Of a stretch of DNA of 20,085 nt, positions 19,494 through 20,085 are shown piece by piece (position 1 is the stretch's first letter; each line of letters starts with the position of its first letter). The notes under the pieces are model-generated. The model had not been told where the DNA came from, did not search any database, and saw only the letters and a list, made by a program, of their open reading frames with translations. Position numbers and translations under genes: made by a program. The stretch is taken from contig JADNYJ010000575.1 in the NCBI GenBank assembly GCA_015501075.1, forward strand, positions 1 through 20,085. Reading direction: 5' to 3'. This DNA comes from Gymnopilus junonius (taxonomy: Eukaryota > Basidiomycota > Agaricomycetes > Agaricales > Galerinaceae).

Positions 19494-19880
19494 CTGAAGT
19501 CGAAGCGTCGCAATGGTGGAGAGGCCGATGCAGACCCGTCCCATCCTCCCAACTGGTTTGTGAATGTCTGCAAGATGTTCGCATCGGAGGAACTCGGGGA
19601 GCAGTGGACATCATTGGTGGATGTGTGGAAGGCTTTCGAACAGCGCGAGTGTTTTAGAGAGGCACAGAAGCTGGGTAAGAAGCACAGACCCATCGCCATA
19701 GATGACTGGATTGCTCGTGGCCATCTGTGACGTGGCGCCCTGACATTCACATCAAGGAGTTCGAGCACAATTTCAAGGCCTGGTGGGCCTCCTTGCAGCC
19801 TGAATGGCGAACAGTGAAAGGTAGCATCAAAAAGACACAGTTGGATGGGAATTGGGAGACATTAAGGAGGTCAGGTAAGA
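19494..19880 (+). pseudogene. Trp-rich C-terminal block of the HMG-like family
   Basis: One frame reads NWFVNVCKMFASEELGEQW, LVDVWKAFEQRECF, LGKKHRPIAIDDWI and stops at TGA 19728-19730. The adjacent frame starts at about 19727 and continues VTWRPDIHIKEFEHNFKAWW, ASLQPEWR, NWETLRRSGKNG. Both halves match one continuous conserved block of the family, so a single-base shift separates them. An intron donor may lie at 19875 (GTAAGA). Confidence 0.65.
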
Positions 19881-20085
19881 ATGGGATACCCCTCCATATC
19901 ATTTATTTTGTATTCTGCTTTTCATTTCATTTTTTTCAGGGTTATCATTATAATATATGGTATTACTACTTCCCGATGTTCTAATGCAGGTATCTGTACC
20001 TATCTGGTGCGCCGAGGGTGTGTGGGGTTCAGTTCAACATGGCGCATGTGACTTGATAAAAATCAACTTTGTCAAATGCTAGTGC
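19881..20085. other. Window end; possible further intron and exon
   Basis: A T-rich stretch ending TTTTTTCAG (about 19940) looks like an intron acceptor, followed by a short coding-like segment (VIIIIYGITTS). The gene may continue, but I cannot support a further exon. Confidence 0.3.

Larger units (their letters stand above)
17148..19880 (+). pseudogene. Basidiomycete-expanded HMG-box-like multidomain family, decayed copy
   Basis: Inferred exons are 17148-17474, 17531-17919, 17978-18106, 18154-18269 and from 18326 on. The N-terminal block is NPGAFQGKRKEFL..NYTSD..RRYFKRFPVELP. The second exon (QIKCWLVYQYMKD, NVWRVHQCDAIEAEAK, LGPQEKERFEKLAIKQHEEA) resembles HMG-box helices, so DNA binding is a guess. 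The next block is FVQPILDGICEATGW, FIAGGPEP and TSGDIKMNF. A Pro/Ser-rich linker follows in several frames, then a Trp-rich C-terminal block. I recognise this as a multicopy uncharacterised Agaricomycete family. Breaks: a frameshift near 17447, a split TGA (17918-17919 and 17978) where the family has Arg before CI.GL, shifts near 18326-18345, stops in the linker, and a shift near 19727. An intron at 17094-17147 suggests an exon upstream; the Met at 17161 is not a proven start. Confidence 0.62.

Overview
The window looks like a piece of a mushroom-forming basidiomycete (Agaricomycetes) genome that is made almost entirely of mobile-element and multicopy gene remnants. This rests on three things. 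There are about 18 short introns of 47-61 nt with GT..AG ends, whose reading phases match across the junctions. There is a KDZ transposase with a CxC2 cysteine cluster. There is a basidiomycete-type TET/JBP dioxygenase. No tRNA, rRNA, CRISPR or ordinary housekeeping gene was recognised.

Layout. (1) 1-~4810, plus strand: a decayed Ty3/Gypsy LTR retrotransposon with an LTR tail, a possible primer-binding site, gag, protease and reverse transcriptase, cut off before RNase H and integrase. (2) ~4811-6008: no gene; a tandem duplication of about 215 bp (5253-5682) carries two TATA-like boxes and resembles LTR or promoter sequence. (3) 6009-10147, minus strand: a multi-exon KDZ transposase pseudogene. 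It is interrupted by a 76-nt homopolymer T tract (7795-7870) and a 65-nt pure purine tract (7699-7763). (4) 10148-10975: a repeat-bearing divergent intergenic region. (5) 10976-12583, plus strand: a four-exon TET/JBP-type 2-oxoglutarate/Fe(II) dioxygenase, open apart from one single-base frameshift. (6) 13383-13828, plus strand: a small multi-exon pseudogene rich in Lys, Arg and Glu. (7) 14119-14422: short repeats. (8) 14487-16057, minus strand: a gene with a Pro/Ala/Thr-rich N-terminus and a domain resembling the caulimovirus viroplasmin/RNase H1 N-terminal fold. (9) 16763-17036: a 137-bp tandem duplication containing splice-like junctions. (10) 17148 to about 19880, plus strand: a large decayed gene of a basidiomycete-expanded family with an HMG-box-like helical part, a Pro/Ser-rich repeat linker and a Trp-rich C-terminal block.

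How the parts relate. The main unit is the divergent KDZ transposase and TET/JBP pair, an arrangement known to be coupled in basidiomycetes. I infer a composite element in which a DNA transposon travels with an enzyme that oxidises 5-methylcytosine. Several unrelated elements here carry in-frame TGA codons where the family has arginine (CGA to TGA), plus Arg-to-Cys, Trp or His changes. That is the expected scar of methyl-CpG deamination. The TET/JBP gene is far less broken than its neighbours, but it seems to have lost its 2-oxoglutarate-binding arginine through the same kind of change (Arg to Cys at 12395-12397).
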